A stretch of DNA of 64,000 nt. It comes from Pyrenophora tritici-repentis. Lineage: Eukaryota; Ascomycota; Dothideomycetes; Pleosporales; Pleosporaceae. Below, piece by piece: positions 1 to 10,776 of the stretch (position 1 is the first letter of the stretch; each line of letters begins with the position of its first letter). The position numbers and the translations under genes were made by a program. The notes under the pieces were generated by a model. It made no database searches. It worked only from the letters and a program-made list of their open reading frames with translations, and was not told where the DNA came from. The stretch spans positions 2,294,001 to 2,358,000 of the forward strand of contig NC_089399.1 of NCBI RefSeq assembly GCF_003171515.1. The letters are read 5' to 3'.

Positions 1-3000
1 TTGTTGCTGCATCCTAGCTTGTTGCTGTTGCGGCCCATTTGCCTGGGCAACGGCTTGACCCAACGCATGGCCCGCATTCTGAGCTTGCTGCTGTACCAGC
101 GGTGGAGGCGCAACGTAACCGCCTTCCATCTTGCAACTGAGTACGACCTCATCCAGCTTGCGTAGTGCATCGGGTATTGCGTCCAAATCGGTCACCATGC
201 CGTTTCGTGTGCCGAACCAGCCTGTCCCCTTTTCGCTGAACAATGTCTTCAACTTCGCTTGTAAGACGTTCAGCCGTCTGTGGCCTTGTCCGCGTTCTGG
301 CGTTGGTAACAAGTTGGCGTCTTTGGGTCGTAGATTGTCCTCCAGAACCCAATGTACATTGTCACCCTTGTGTTGGAGACGGATGTCGAACGTGCAGACA
401 GGGTTTGAATATGTGATGCGGTACTTGAGAATGGAGTGGACGTGGATTGCAGGGTTGCAGTAATTGCCTGGTGTGCGTTGTTCAATCTCGCGGAGGACTT
501 TGAAAAGTGGACGAGTAAGGACAAGAGTAGTGCAGAAGCGATCGAGACCACTGCTATCACTGGAATCAAGTGATGGAAAGGATGGTAATTGGTCGTTGGC
601 AATCGCAGTGAGTAGCTTGTGAATTCGGTGATGTGGGTTGTTGGGTGATAGCTCAATGGAGAATTCTTGCTCGGAACTGAAGTTGACAGTGGCAGAATAA
701 GGGGTGGGACCGTACTGGAATTGCACTCGCTGCAACGAAGACGATCCGAGCCGCATCTCGCGCTTCTGGAGTGTAGCCGCAAATGTGCGTAGGCGATTGA
801 CATCCCGTAGTCGCGATCGAAGTTCTCCGAGTATGTCTTGGGCAAAAGGCGTGGAAAGGAGGATCCTAAAGTTGCCATCTTCTGAGAATTTGAAAGTATT
901 TTGGGGCGAGGCTGCCATGAGCTTATGCATGTCTGCTGCGACGCCCTTTACCATCTTACCAGCAGCTATATGCCATACGGTCTGGCCTTGCACTCTAAGG
1001 CCCTCGCACGTAATTTTGATATCCGGCTCAAGCCATGCATCCTGGCCTGGTGTTTCCACAAGAAGATGTGGAGTCTGCAAGTGCAACACCCATCTACGAG
1101 CAATGCGACGAGATTCGATACCACCCACCTGTCCCAACTCAGTCTGCAAACTGCAAGTCTTCCTCTCCCTAGCAAGTCGAGATGCTGTGGCGCGGAACGA
1201 TATTACTTGCACCGCAACTCTTCCTATACTCGACAAGGTTTTGCGGTTGATGGGCAAGGAACTTCCATCAGGCCTGTCCATCTTGATTTGCAGAGCAGTC
1301 TTGATACTGTCTCCAGTGGCGCCAATCTCGAAAACCCACCACGACTCACCAGACGAGTCTATTACCGCAGCGAGAGCCCAGCTCGATGGCCACCCGCGAG
1401 GGCAGTATAGAGTGGACGATATAACGTCCAGCTTCACAGCGGCCGTTACTACTTGCGGCCGCAATGACTGTCTTGCTACCGGCTGCCATCCGAGTTGTTG
1501 CGCAATCTTCTGGATCAAAGTGTGGAGGGTACCAGCCAGTACTTGGGTGATTACATCGGCCATTTTTTCAGGCTCTCGACCTTGGTTGAAGGCGTTCTCT
1601 GCCCGCGCAGAAAGTGCACTGGCCGGTCGCATGATGAAGTTACCAGTAACAGGCTCTAGCGACAATGTCATGGAAGTGGATTTTGTGCCGAGGGTCGCGG
1701 CGAGGGTGCAATCCGCAGGCTCTGTCTCGGAGAGATGCGCAGCTGCCATGACTCCAGACTTGAGCTTCTCCTTTGTGGAGCGCAAAATGTCGCTCGTATG
1801 GCGTGCAATGACGAGCTTGATGACTTTCTCGAAGGAAAGGCTGTTCCAGTCAAATTTGAGATTAGCGTCCTTGACCTCCTTGCCCTGACGAAACCAGCGT
1901 GTAGAGAGCGAGGGTACAGGCTGACCTCTCCACGAGACCTTGCCATCTTTTGGCCTGTTACTTGAAATGCCAATCTCGATCCAATTCTTCTTTCCGGGCC
2001 GGTTGGTCCAGTATGACACCACAAGCAAGCGGTGCACGGGCTCTACCTTGAGTGAACCTGCCCATCCTGCGCGGACAAGACCCACTGCCTGCGACCGTAG
2101 CACTGAGATTTTGTGGGTTAGGATGAAGTTGTTAAGAAAGTCGAAAAGGCCACTCAGGCCCTTGTCTTTCAGAACAAAGTCGGCCTGAAGTTTGAGCTGC
2201 ATGAAGAACCGGCTGCCGACGGTAATGGTGGGTGCCGGGGTGAACATCAATCGGACGTCAATGAGGAACCATTGCTCGGAAGCGTCCTCAACAAAAGACA
2301 TGACATCAAATTCTAGCTCATTCTCGATGACGAAAGTGGCTCTTCCGGAATGTATGCGCCAGTTGCGGAGATGGCGGGGGAGGTTTTCGTGCACATTTAA
2401 GCGTATGGAAAGAGATGTGTTCATGTAGCGCAGTAATTTTAGAGCCTCATCTGAGGATACGGGCTCGGGCGGAATGTAGCCCAGACTGGGCATCCACGAG
2501 GCTTTGCCTGTAGATAGCACTTCCAAGGCAGTCGCAATGTCCGGGCTATTCTCTCGCGCATTGTTCGACTGCACCTTGATCCTGTCCAACTTGTAGTCGG
2601 CCGCCTCCATGTACTGCGCCTGCTCACTCGCCCAGCGGAACAAGTCAATGAGCCTGGTGAGATCCTTGGCAGCCTTTTTCCCCCATTCGGTGAGAACCAG
2701 CAACTTGATGAATTTGGCGCGCTGCTCCTGGGCGAACTGGAGGAGAAGCAGCTTCTTCCGCTTACTCGCCTCGGCGTTTCCTTGAGAATTGGCTGCAATG
2801 AGGCCATTGGCAAAAGAGCCGTTGGTGGTGGGGCCGATTGGGATGTCAGCCATCTTTTGCAGCAAAGCGCCCATTTCATTGTAGGATTCTTGGGATATGC
2901 GCAGCAACAGTGTGGACAGCGAATTGTATTGCTCGTCACCGACATGTTCAATCTCCGGTGGCTCCTCATAGTGCTCGGGGGTAGGTCCTTTTGGTGTTGC

Positions 3001-3120
3001 TATTGCCGTGGAGGCGCCATTCGTCAGGCTCCCGTCGTGGGCGCGCTTCTTGATGTCGCCATCTCGCGAAGCCGCGGCTGCGTTGGACGCGCTGTGGTTC
3101 ATGACGAGAAGTCCTGGCAT
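1..3120 (-). CDS. MED14: Mediator complex subunit 14 (C-terminus beyond window)
   Basis: One open frame of 1040 codons runs from an ATG at 3120 down to base 1 without a stop, so the C-terminus lies outside the window. MED14 (yeast Rgr1) is the backbone subunit joining the head, middle and tail of the Mediator coactivator of RNA polymerase II. Recognition rests on the N-terminal block at about residues 50-170: a QYNSLSTLLLRISQESYNEM-type start followed by a KLLLLQFAQEQRAKFIKLLV helix, where fungal MED14 proteins share a short motif ending in KFIKLLVLT and W. The rest is long alpha/beta sequence without obvious motifs, as expected for the family. The visible end is Gln-rich (QQQQ runs). No intron is needed. 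Several long open frames on the plus strand (for example 704-1888) are antisense shadows. The start could instead be Met-7. It is divergent from ATG22, about 1.06 kb away. Confidence 0.87.
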   Translation of the reverse strand, partial: MPGLLVMNHSASNAAAASRDGDIKKRAHDGSLTNGASTAIATPKGPTPEHYEEPPEIEHVGDEQYNSLSTLLLRISQESYNEMGALLQKMADIPIGPTTNGSFANGLIAANSQGNAEASKRKKLLLLQFAQEQRAKFIKLLVLTEWGKKAAKDLTRLIDLFRWASEQAQYMEAADYKLDRIKVQSNNARENSPDIATALEVLSTGKASWMPSLGYIPPEPVSSDEALKLLRYMNTSLSIRLNVHENLPRHLRNWRIHSGRATFVIENELEFDVMSFVEDASEQWFLIDVRLMFTPAPTITVGSRFFMQLKLQADFVLKDKGLSGLFDFLNNFILTHKISVLRSQAVGLVRAGWAGSLKVEPVHRLLVVSYWTNRPGKKNWIEIGISSNRPKDGKVSWRGQPVPSLSTRWFRQGKEVKDANLKFDWNSLSFEKVIKLVIARHTSDILRSTKEKLKSGVMAAAHLSETEPADCTLAATLGTKSTSMTLSLEPVTGNFIMRPASALSARAENAFNQGREPEKMADVITQVLAGTLHTLIQKIAQQLGWQPVARQSLRPQVVTAAVKLDVISSTLYCPRGWPSSWALAAVIDSSGESWWVFEIGATGDSIKTALQIKMDRPDGSSLPINRKTLSSIGRVAVQVISFRATASRLARERKTCSLQTELGQVGGIESRRIARRWVLHLQTPHLLVETPGQDAWLEPDIKITCEGLRVQGQTVWHIAAGKMVKGVAADMHKLMAASPQNTFKFSEDGNFRILLSTPFAQDILGELRSRLRDVNRLRTFAATLQKREMRLGSSSLQRVQFQYGPTPYSATVNFSSEQEFSIELSPNNPHHRIHKLLTAIANDQLPSFPSLDSSDSSGLDRFCTTLVLTRPLFKVLREIEQRTPGNYCNPAIHVHSILKYRITYSNPVCTFDIRLQHKGDNVHWVLEDNLRPKDANLLPTPERGQGHRRLNVLQAKLKTLFSEKGTGWFGTRNGMVTDLDAIPDALRKLDEVVLSCKMEGGYVAPPPLVQQQAQNAGHALGQAVAQANGPQQQQARMQQQ

Positions 3121-4182
3121 ACTACGTCCCCCGTGCTACAGCCCTCCGGCGCCGTCGCCGCACCCGCTTTGCGCGCCTGTCCTTGTTCCGGGGCGTTTGG
3201 TGATTCAGTTGTGGTGACGTATGCGATGACTTTTGGTTGGTTCAGCGGGTAGAGGGTTGACGGTGTATTGGCGGCGACGCAGCAGGTGAGAGAAGCCGTG
3301 GGTAAGTCGATGGGTGAGAAGTGCAGAATGGGACAAAAGGCGCAGGGCAGTCGCGATGCGCGGTGGGTGGTTGAGTCAAAGGAAAGTCGAACTAGGAAGG
3401 CGCGTGGGTTCCTTGTACAAGTGGCAGAGGCTGTGGCGCGGATGTGAAAGCGGATGGGAAAGCGGATGGTGCACTACTGCGGTCAACCATGAACATGGGA
3501 GGCTCGGTCCGCGCTCGTGATTATCGCATGGTGGTGTTGTTGGAGTGGACCAAAGAATGAGGTCGGCCAGACATCAGGCCTGGACGCGATGGCCTTGGCG
3601 GCTCTCTCTCCCATGGGCATGGGCATGCACTGCCTCTCCTATCAAACACGCGCGCGCATCAAAAGCCGAGTCACGCCCCCTCGGGTCCTGCACCCTGATA
3701 TCACCAGCTAGCTTGCTATTGCACAAGTTCCTTGAGTGCTGCCAGGTCCCGCTGTTTCTGGTCAAGCACGCGCGGGCGTCGGTGGTATTCCTGGTCCTGT
3801 CTACGGCCAGCTTTCACCGCATCGCCAATGCTGCTAGGCGAAGTTGCGGCTGCGGCGGTCAGTAGTCTATAGTCTATCAACAACGCGCGCCCTAGCCTCT
3901 GCAAGTACGGATAGCTTCTGCAAGCTCGGATAGTCCGCCCAGACTAGACGCTCCATCAGATGTTCAGGTGTCATGCCGCCGCCAATACTTCAACTCACCA
4001 CCCCAGCACAACCATGCCCACGCTCAACAACTCCACATCTCCCTCACGGCCCCAACTGACGACTTCATCCTTCACTGTCACCCCTTGCGCACCTGTTCTA
4101 AGAGCCCCCATCATGTCTCAGCTGCGGTGACGCTCTGCAGCCAGTTAGTCTAGACCCTGGAGCCGACGGCTGCTTTCATTCG
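3121..4182. other. Intergenic region between MED14 and ATG22
   Basis: About 1.06 kb between two divergent starts, so it should hold both promoters and 5' UTRs. Short open frames here (for example 3314-3520, 3545-3865) have no coding character. I see no convincing TATA box, repeat or RNA gene. Confidence 0.6.
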
Positions 4183-6468
4183 ATGGCACTGCGCGCGCCC
4201 GAGCTCCCACCCTACTCGCGGCCAACCTTGATGCGCAATGCCTCTTCTCAGTCCAAAGTCTCGGTGCCATCGATATCCCAGTCCAACGAGGCAGACGATG
4301 AGCAGAGTCTCTCCGACATCCAGACCTTCGACATGGAGTCCAACCCCGATCTGCCCCACTACGAGGGCGAAGACACGCGCTTGACGAGCGACAAGGAGCT
4401 CCGGGGCTTCTACATGTACGGATGGGCTGCCGAGGTACTTTTAATCATTTCTCCACCCCATTGCCTTTCAGACATGAAATGTACTTCGCCATCTGATCGC
4501 GTCTCCAATTGATGCGCATGCCTGTGGTGCTGCTGCTGCTGCTGCCTTCCCGTCGACATGGCAACACCACTAACACTCGCAGGTATTCGTTGTATGCGGC
4601 ATTGGCTCCTTTATACCCGTAACACTCGAGCAACTTGCGCGAGAAAATGGCGTCCTCCTATCTGATCCTTCTATACCATGCAAGTCCACAAAGCCTACCG
4701 TCAACCCTGGCCCTTCCTTGTCCGCCAGCACCGTAGGAGCCCTCTTTGCGCCAAACCCGGAGAAGGGCCAATGTGTCGTTCACATTCTCGGCATCGAGAT
4801 CAACACTGCAAGCTTCGCCATGTATACCTTTAGCATATCCGTCTTGATACAGGCTCTGTTGATCATTAGCATGAGCGGCGCAGCAGACCACGGTCGGTTT
4901 AGGAAGACATTCCTGCTTTGGTTTGCCTTTGTGGGTAGTATAGCGACGATGCTGTTTCTTCCAGTCGTGCCCAAAGTCTATCTTCTAGGCGCAGTCCTGG
5001 CAATCATCGCCAACACATGCTTTGGCGCAAGTTTCGTGCTGCTCAACAGCTTCCTGCCACTAATGGTGCGCTTCCATCCGACTGTCAAGTATGCTGTGTC
5101 GACCGCGGGAAACTCCTTCGTGGACGAAGAGGAGGAGGAAGAAGAAACGGAAGAAGATGAGGAAAGAGGCGGAGAGACCCCCACGCAGGAAAACATCATT
5201 CGAGACGCCCGATACCCGAATCAGCTCACGCACCAGGAGGGCCTCTTTGATCAAGTCGCAGACGTGACCACCGCACTCCTTCCGAGCAACCACACAGCCG
5301 ACCTAAGCATCCCAATGGCCAAGAGCAATGCCGCCCCCTCTGTCGAGCTTGCACTAGCAACCAAGATATCTTCCTACGGCATCGCCATCGGCTACATCGC
5401 AGCCTTGCTCGTGCAAACAATCGGCATACTCGTCGTGATTGCATTCCGCTCCTCCAACCTTGGCCTCCGACTCGTCCTCTTCATCATCGGCGCCTGGTGG
5501 TTCATCTTCACCCTCCCCACAGCCCGCTGGTTGCGCCCCCGTCCCGGCCCACCTCTGCACATTGCCGCGCAAACGAGCAATTTCCGCACTGCACTCGCGT
5601 ACTTTACCTACTCGTGGAAGTCGCTCGGACGCACGGCTACACATGCGCGCCATCTTAAAGACGTCCTGCTCTTCCTCGCTGCGTGGTTCCTCCTCTCAGA
5701 TAGTATAGCCACCGTCTCGGGCACAGCCGTGCTCTTCGCGAAGACTACGCTGGGCATGTCGTACGCCATGCTCGCCCTCATCAACGTTATAGCCACTGTT
5801 TTCGGCGTCCTAGGCGCGTTTTGCTGGTCGCGACTGTCGTCCTTTTTCCGGCTTAGTCCTACGCAAACCATCTTGCTCTGCATCCTGCTGTTTGAAGTCA
5901 TTCCGCTTTACGGGCTTTTGGGATATATCCCTGCAGTCCAGCGGCTGGGGTACTTGGGTCTGCAGCAACAGTGGGAAATGTATCCTCTCGGTGCTGTCTA
6001 CGGCTTCGTCCTAGGCGGTCTGAGCAGTTACTGTCGCGCACTCTTTGGCGAACTCATCCCGCCGGGTTATGAAGCGGCGTTTTACGCGCTTTATGCTATC
6101 ACGGATAAGGGGAGTAGTGTTTTTGGTCCGGCGATTGTGGGGGCTATTACGGATGCGTATGGCGAGATTAGACCGGTGAGTTTTTTTCTGTCGAAGTGAT
6201 GTGTGAGATTACACGTACTAATGTTTGAAAAAAGGCTTTCTGGTTCCTGGCCGTACTGGTCGGCCTCCCGTTTCCCATCATGATGCTTGTTAATGTGGAT
6301 CGCGGCCGCGCTGACGGTGCCTCTTTGGCGCAAACACTTGAGGAGTTGTCCCGCGCGAGGGACTCCCTCCTCGTGCATGATAACGACGACGACGACGACG
6401 ATGATGATAATTTATCCCAGGATATTCGGAATGATCTCCACTCTTCCATTTCCTACCAAAGGACTTAG
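4183..6468 (+). CDS. ATG22: Autophagy protein 22, vacuolar amino-acid effluxer
   Basis: Three exons fit: 4183-4434, 4583-6175 and 6235-6468 (692 aa). Intron 1 (148 bp) has donor GTACTT and a CTAAC branch point; intron 2 (59 bp) has donor GTGAGT and branch point TACTAAT. Atg22 is a major-facilitator-like vacuolar membrane protein that exports amino acids released from autophagic bodies. Diagnostic stretches are [11 protein letters not shown] joined to [20 protein letters not shown] (TM1, just before the acidic first loop) and the C-terminal [16 protein letters not shown] followed by [14 protein letters not shown]. About 11-12 hydrophobic segments are visible. An acidic insert (Glu/Asp-rich, about residues 262-285) lies in a hydrophilic loop, and a GAC/GAT repeat encodes a poly-Asp tract near the C-terminus. 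The start is the first ATG in frame; Met-17 is an alternative. Fungi often have several Atg22-like paralogues, so the precise substrate is inferred. Confidence 0.92.
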
Positions 6469-6803
6469 TTGTTTGCTGTGTGTGTGCATTAGTTTGGCAT
6501 TGTATCGGCGTTGGAAAGGGTAAAGACTTGGTGGTGGGTTTTGTGTAGACGGGTCTTTGGGTTTGGAGGGGAGTTGACGTAGCTAGCCTAGCGTCTTTTT
6601 TATTATGGTAGTGCCTTTATACCGAGTCCACCTTGTCAATCTCAAAGTATGTAGAGTGTCGTCCTTTACGCTGCTTCAACCTGGCGTAGTAGAATCTTGA
6701 CTTTGGGTGATTGTATACACAGACACACCTGAGCCTCTTCTCTTTCTCCATGGGCGTACAGTCTCTCTCCTCCCTCGTCGCCTTCGCTTCCCCTTCCTAT
6801 ACA

Positions 6804-6810
<7 letters not shown>

Positions 6811-6850
<40 letters not shown>
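6811..6850. repeat. (AC)20 microsatellite
   Basis: Twenty uninterrupted AC units, preceded by four AC units and one AT. It lies in the 3' flank of ATG22 and is a likely length-polymorphic marker. Confidence 0.97.
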
Positions 6851-6851
<1 letters not shown>

Positions 6852-7166
6852 AACACCCCCATTCCCCACCACCTTTATATACACATCTTTGGTCCTCATA
6901 CCCCTTACATACTAGAGTATTGGTGTTGGTGTCGATATCAGCAGCGGCAGTAGAAGGGTGTAGATGTAGTATTTTCCTAGGCGGAGATGAGTGGAAGGGT
7001 TTGTTTAGTAGGGGTGTGAGGTGAGTAGAGTAGGAAGTGTGAGTAAGGGGGAATGGGAGGGATAGGAGTGGGTGGGTATGGTTTTGGAGTTGGTCTGTTA
7101 GCTGATAGGTTTGGATGAATTGGAAGGTTGCTGGGTAGTTTGTAAGATGTAAGTGTAGGGTGGAGG

Positions 7167-7243
7167 TGCGGTGAAGGGTGGTATTGGCGACTACAGTGGC
7201 GTTTTTGGACTGGTATGTTGAGAGTTTTGTGACATGCAGGTGA
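7167..7243 (+). repeat. Short hairpin repeat, copy 1
   Basis: First of four copies of a ~77-bp unit built round the core GACTACAGTGGC, then a T-run, a CTGGTATGTT block and an AGGTG end. This copy is the most diverged at its ends. Boundaries are set by alignment with copy 3. Confidence 0.6.
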
Positions 7244-7272
7244 GTGAATACACCTGTTTGTATTGTAGGTAA

Positions 7273-7349
7273 GTATCTAATAGGTATGTTTGACGACTAC
7301 AGTGGTGTTAATACACTGGTATGTTAAGGATTTTATGACACCTAGGTGC
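7273..7349 (+). repeat. Short hairpin repeat, copy 2
   Basis: Carries GACTACAGTGG at 7295, ACACTGGTATGTTAAGGATT after it and ends in CACCTAGGTGC. The left end reads TCTAATAGGTATG, partly complementary to the right end, so the unit can fold back on itself. Confidence 0.65.
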
Positions 7350-7579
7350 ATACCTAGGCCTTGTACTCTTTGTATACTAAAGTGTTATGGTATTTTATTA
7401 GGTCGTCAAACAAGACGGGGTAGACATTTGCTTATTATTAGAATTATTTGTAAGTTAGAGTCGGAGGCGAGGACAAGTTGTCAAGGACAGGATTTTGAAG
7501 TTTTGGTGTAGTTGGTTTATTACGCTGGTTTATTTCACGATTGCTAGGGTAGTAGTTAGGGTGTAGGATGGTATTAGTA

Positions 7580-7656
7580 GCACCTAATAGGCATATCTGG
7601 TGACTACAGTGGCATTTTTACACTAGTATGTGAAGTATATCATGACGCCTAGGTGC
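7580..7656 (+). repeat. Short hairpin repeat, copy 3
   Basis: Best-preserved copy. It opens with GCACCTAATAGGC and closes with GCCTAGGTGC, an imperfect terminal inverted repeat. Inner arms ACTACAGTG and CACTAGT are also partly complementary, so the unit forms a long imperfect hairpin, as in a very small MITE. No target duplication could be assigned. Confidence 0.65.
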
Positions 7657-7772
7657 ACAGACAGTTGATAATTAGGTAATGGTATTGCACGTGATGCGGT
7701 ACTCTATTATATACATGACGGGGGGTGGTGTGAGGACATCCTCCTATCTAGGATATGAAATCTATGTAAACA

Positions 7773-8940
7773 CTAGGGAAAGAAGTGTTCTCTAACCAGC
7801 CTCATTGTTTCACCATACTCTTTGAGTAGACCAACATGCTTGTTGTTGAGCAAGATAGTCTTCTCAAGCTCAACGTGGGTGCTTTCTAGGTCTCTCGTAA
7901 ACTCGGCCGCATCAGCTCGAGCCCGAGAAACATCCAACTTCTCTTGGTGCAGCTGCGCTTCATGCGCATCCGTGAGTTCTAGGCGTTGCTGGGCGAGCTG
8001 TTGCGCCAACTCGGTGCCGTGCTCGACTTCTAGGTCGTAGATCTCGCTCGAGAACCGGCTATCGGAGTCTAGCATGAACATCTTGTAGTCGTCGGCTAGG
8101 TCGTTGGAATTGCGCTGATGTTCCGACTGGAGAAGATGTATCTCGCGTGAATGGACTTGTTGGAGGTGGTGCGTCTTGGATTGGCTGTCGGTGGCTAGGA
8201 GGTCCAACTCGTCTTGATGGCGTTCTTGGAGTGCCTTTAGCTCGTCGTTTGTTTCGTCTAGGAAGACCTCGAAACCACCTAGGTTCATCTCTAGGTTTTC
8301 CACTTTAGACAATGCTTGATCAAGCTCGGTGGTGATCCCTGAGATACGCGACTTGGAGATCTTGTCGGATATCTTTAGGGAAGACTCAAGTGCGGTTCGC
8401 TGGGGTAAGTAAAAGCTGCTGTAAGAATTATGTGATTCATGTACGTAGCAATTTCAAATCTGTTTCTACCATCTCCCTGTAAACGCGTTCGTAGTATCCG
8501 TGTTCATGCAGTTGCCTGGGTGCGGTGCATCGCCATGGTCTCAGACGAAGTCTCGATTCTTTGCTTACGTCCGTCTGTCGATTCGAGGGTATCTTCGTAA
8601 TTTTCACGACCGCGGCGGTGTTTTTGGATGGTGGGTGTGTATGTGGAAATCGCGTCCAAATCGAGAATGCCCAAGCAGTGTAGGCTGGGGTGAAAAGGCT
8701 ATGTCAGCAATTGTTTGACTGTCGATTCTGTAGCTTCTGAGGTTGTAGCTGAGACTAGGAAGATGGCAATGAATGATACCTGAGAGCTCGGCCCAGGTCG
8801 TGGCAATGTTGGCGGGCTCATAAAGCGACTCAATGTACGGACGCAGATTGTCAATGCTGAATGCGAGTGATTTGGCATCACTTCTGGCCGAAGCACTGAT
8901 AGCACTGGCTACGGCGATTACAACAAACTTGCACTAATGA
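7773..8940 (-). pseudogene. Decayed coiled-coil protein gene
   Basis: Function unknown. The 3' part is an open frame from about 8420 to a TAG at 7773. It encodes a long amphipathic helix rich in Glu, Gln, Leu and Asp (for example LQERHQDELDLLATDSQSK), a clear coiled coil of about 180 residues. Upstream on the same strand, 8933-8780 encodes a protein-like segment (SDAKSLAFSIDNLRPYIESL) followed by a good donor (GTATCA). 8700-8425 has two overlapping open frames that could be joined only by a frameshift or unseen splicing, and no initiating ATG could be tied in. Leu codons before G are nearly always CTA, giving an excess of CTAG. I read it as a gene damaged by CTG-to-CTA and other transitions; a poorly resolved multi-exon gene is the alternative. 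It is divergent from the CCCH pseudogene starting at 9159. Confidence 0.5.
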
Positions 8941-9158
8941 ACGCCCAATAGGGTATCATATTAGTCAGCTCAATAGAGGTGAGTGAGGAAGATAGCACGT
9001 GAACCGGATTACGCCAGCGCGTCTGCTGCCTGCAAGCTCTTCTTCTCGGTCCTCACCTTCGAAGCTTCTCTCCGTCACACCCACGTTGATTACATACATT
9101 AAGTTGACTACACACTTTTCACAAATCAATTTACACAAACAACCCTCACCATCTAAGG

Positions 9159-10240
9159 ATGGCAGACTCTTCCGTTCAAGAAGATCTAGTATGGATTCAG
9201 CCTATCCTGAACAAAGCCGGCTACAAAGCTGCGGTGGCCGAGAGTGAAGGCACACCAGTGCCAAAGGTGTCCAAGAACACTCTGTTCTTGATGAGTGCGC
9301 ACCTTAGTGCTTACTCCATACGTACCCATTCCCAAACTCAGATTTGTATTTTCTAACACATCCATAGTTCCACACTTGGTCCTTCCTCGAGATGGCAAGC
9401 CTAGAAGCTGCATTTGGGTCCGACCTAGCGCATCACCTCGTGCACGAGGGGCTCATCCAAGTGGATTCCCCAGCACCTGCGCCTAGACAGTCTGCACCTC
9501 CGCCAAGTCAGTCTCTCGCGCCGCCTAGCCAGTCTCTTCCTCCACCTAGGCAGCCTGGTGAAATGTTGTGGCCTCGTCAGACGCCTACTCCCACGACTGC
9601 ATCCAAGACTACCGGCTCGCCCCTCAACAAGCGCTACTACACTCCCGCTAGACAAGCTTGTCGTGGTCCGGAGCCTAGGCATCCTAGGTACGACTACTCG
9701 GTGAGGGCTCCTAGGTATCCTAACGGGACATAATTCACGTCCCATGGTGAGCCCTCGCACAGCAAGATCAACAAGTTTATGCTTGCCGACCAAGACACTA
9801 AGTACTAGGAGGCGCACTGCCTACATCCGCTCTTTTGTTCCAATTATATGCTGCATGGCCGGTGCTCCAAGAAGAGCGAGTGCTTCTTGCGGCATTTTGG
9901 GCCAACTGGCGTGGAGCTGGCGAACCTTCGCTGATTCAACCCCAAACTTTGGGAGATCATCGGAGAGGTCTTCCAAGCACGCAAGTCTGAGGATGTTTGC
10001 ACGAGCACTCTGGTGTTTCCAGATATGTGCCCTCACTCTACTCTACTAAGCTCTCACTGACGTGATATAGATCGGGCTGCTGCTGCTGCTGTTCTGCCTG
10101 GCTACCCCAAGATCAATCCTGCACCCAAGGAGAACAAGAAGGAGGAGCCCAAGAAGCAGTCCAGGACTGAGAGGGCTCAGACCACCCTCTTTGGTGGTCA
10201 ATTTGCCTAGAAAGCCTCCCAAGTGAAGGCCTAGATAACT
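9159..10240 (+). pseudogene. Decayed CCCH zinc-finger protein gene
   Basis: From an ATG at 9159 (MADSSVQEDLVWIQPILNKA), then after a probable intron (branch point CTAAC, acceptor at 9367), one reading frame runs 9368-10013. It encodes a helical segment (FHTWSFLEMASLEAAFGSDL), a Pro/Gln/Ser linker, and a perfect C-x8-C-x5-C-x3-H zinc finger at 9836-9895 (starts CSNYMLHGRC), the type that binds RNA. That frame is interrupted by TAA (9731), TAG (about 9806) and TGA (about 9919), all one C-to-T step from Gln or Arg codons. The tail after 10071 (Lys/Glu-rich, ending TLFGGQFA) is followed by two further TAGs. The last intron would splice in frame if its donor were GTATGT, but it now reads ATATGT. 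I infer a once-functional RNA-binding-type protein inactivated by transitions. Its original function is unknown. Confidence 0.6.
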
Positions 10241-10776
10241 ATGTATCCGATGTAGACATGAATTCAGACCTGCATGCTTGAACACCTCCTTGAAGATGAT
10301 TTGCACGGGAAATGAGGTCTGCCAGAGACATATCACTAACCTACATACTGTCGTAGCATAATAAACACAGCTCCCACGTTCTTTTACATCAACATTGCTT
10401 TTATGGAGTTTCTACATACACCTTATTGCTAGCACCCGGGTAGCATGAAATCGTTGATATACCAGTGTATTGGTTATTGTATGCGGCAGACAATACTTAG
10501 CCACAGGTCTCACTCGCAAGATACAGCCACCTTGATCCACTACAAGCATGCCTAAAATTAACATATCAAGCATCTACACCATGACCCTCCCCACCCAAAC
10601 CTACCCTTCCTCTTCCTCTTCCACCACCACCGTCATCATCACCTCCCAACCCTCCCAACCCCACACCCCAATTACCTCACACATTCCCGGCCCTCTAGTA
10701 CCTGGCCGTTACGTTACCCTCCGATTGTCCTCCCTCTCGCTCCCCCCTCTCGTCTACGCTGTGCAACCGTTACACT
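10241..10776. other. Non-coding flank and left part of inverted-repeat arm A
   Basis: The first ~300 bases hold nothing recognisable. From about 10,590 a C-rich stretch and then 10,700-10,776 match, in reverse complement, the segment at 16,320-16,480. The open frame at 10548-10799 is a translation of this low-complexity DNA and not a gene. Confidence 0.6.

Larger units (their letters stand above)
6469..7772. other. Intergenic repeat-bearing region, left edge of island
   Basis: Holds the ATG22 3' UTR, an AC microsatellite (6811-6850), a G-rich stretch at about 7000-7165 and three copies of a short hairpin repeat (listed separately). The G-rich stretch resembles one beside the fourth repeat copy near 16.0 kb. 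No credible coding sequence; the open frames at 6666-7024 are translations of the microsatellite. Confidence 0.6.

Noticed and set aside
704..1888. 394-codon open frame on the plus strand
   Set aside because: Lies exactly antisense to MED14 coding sequence, no homology, and composition is that of a complement shadow.
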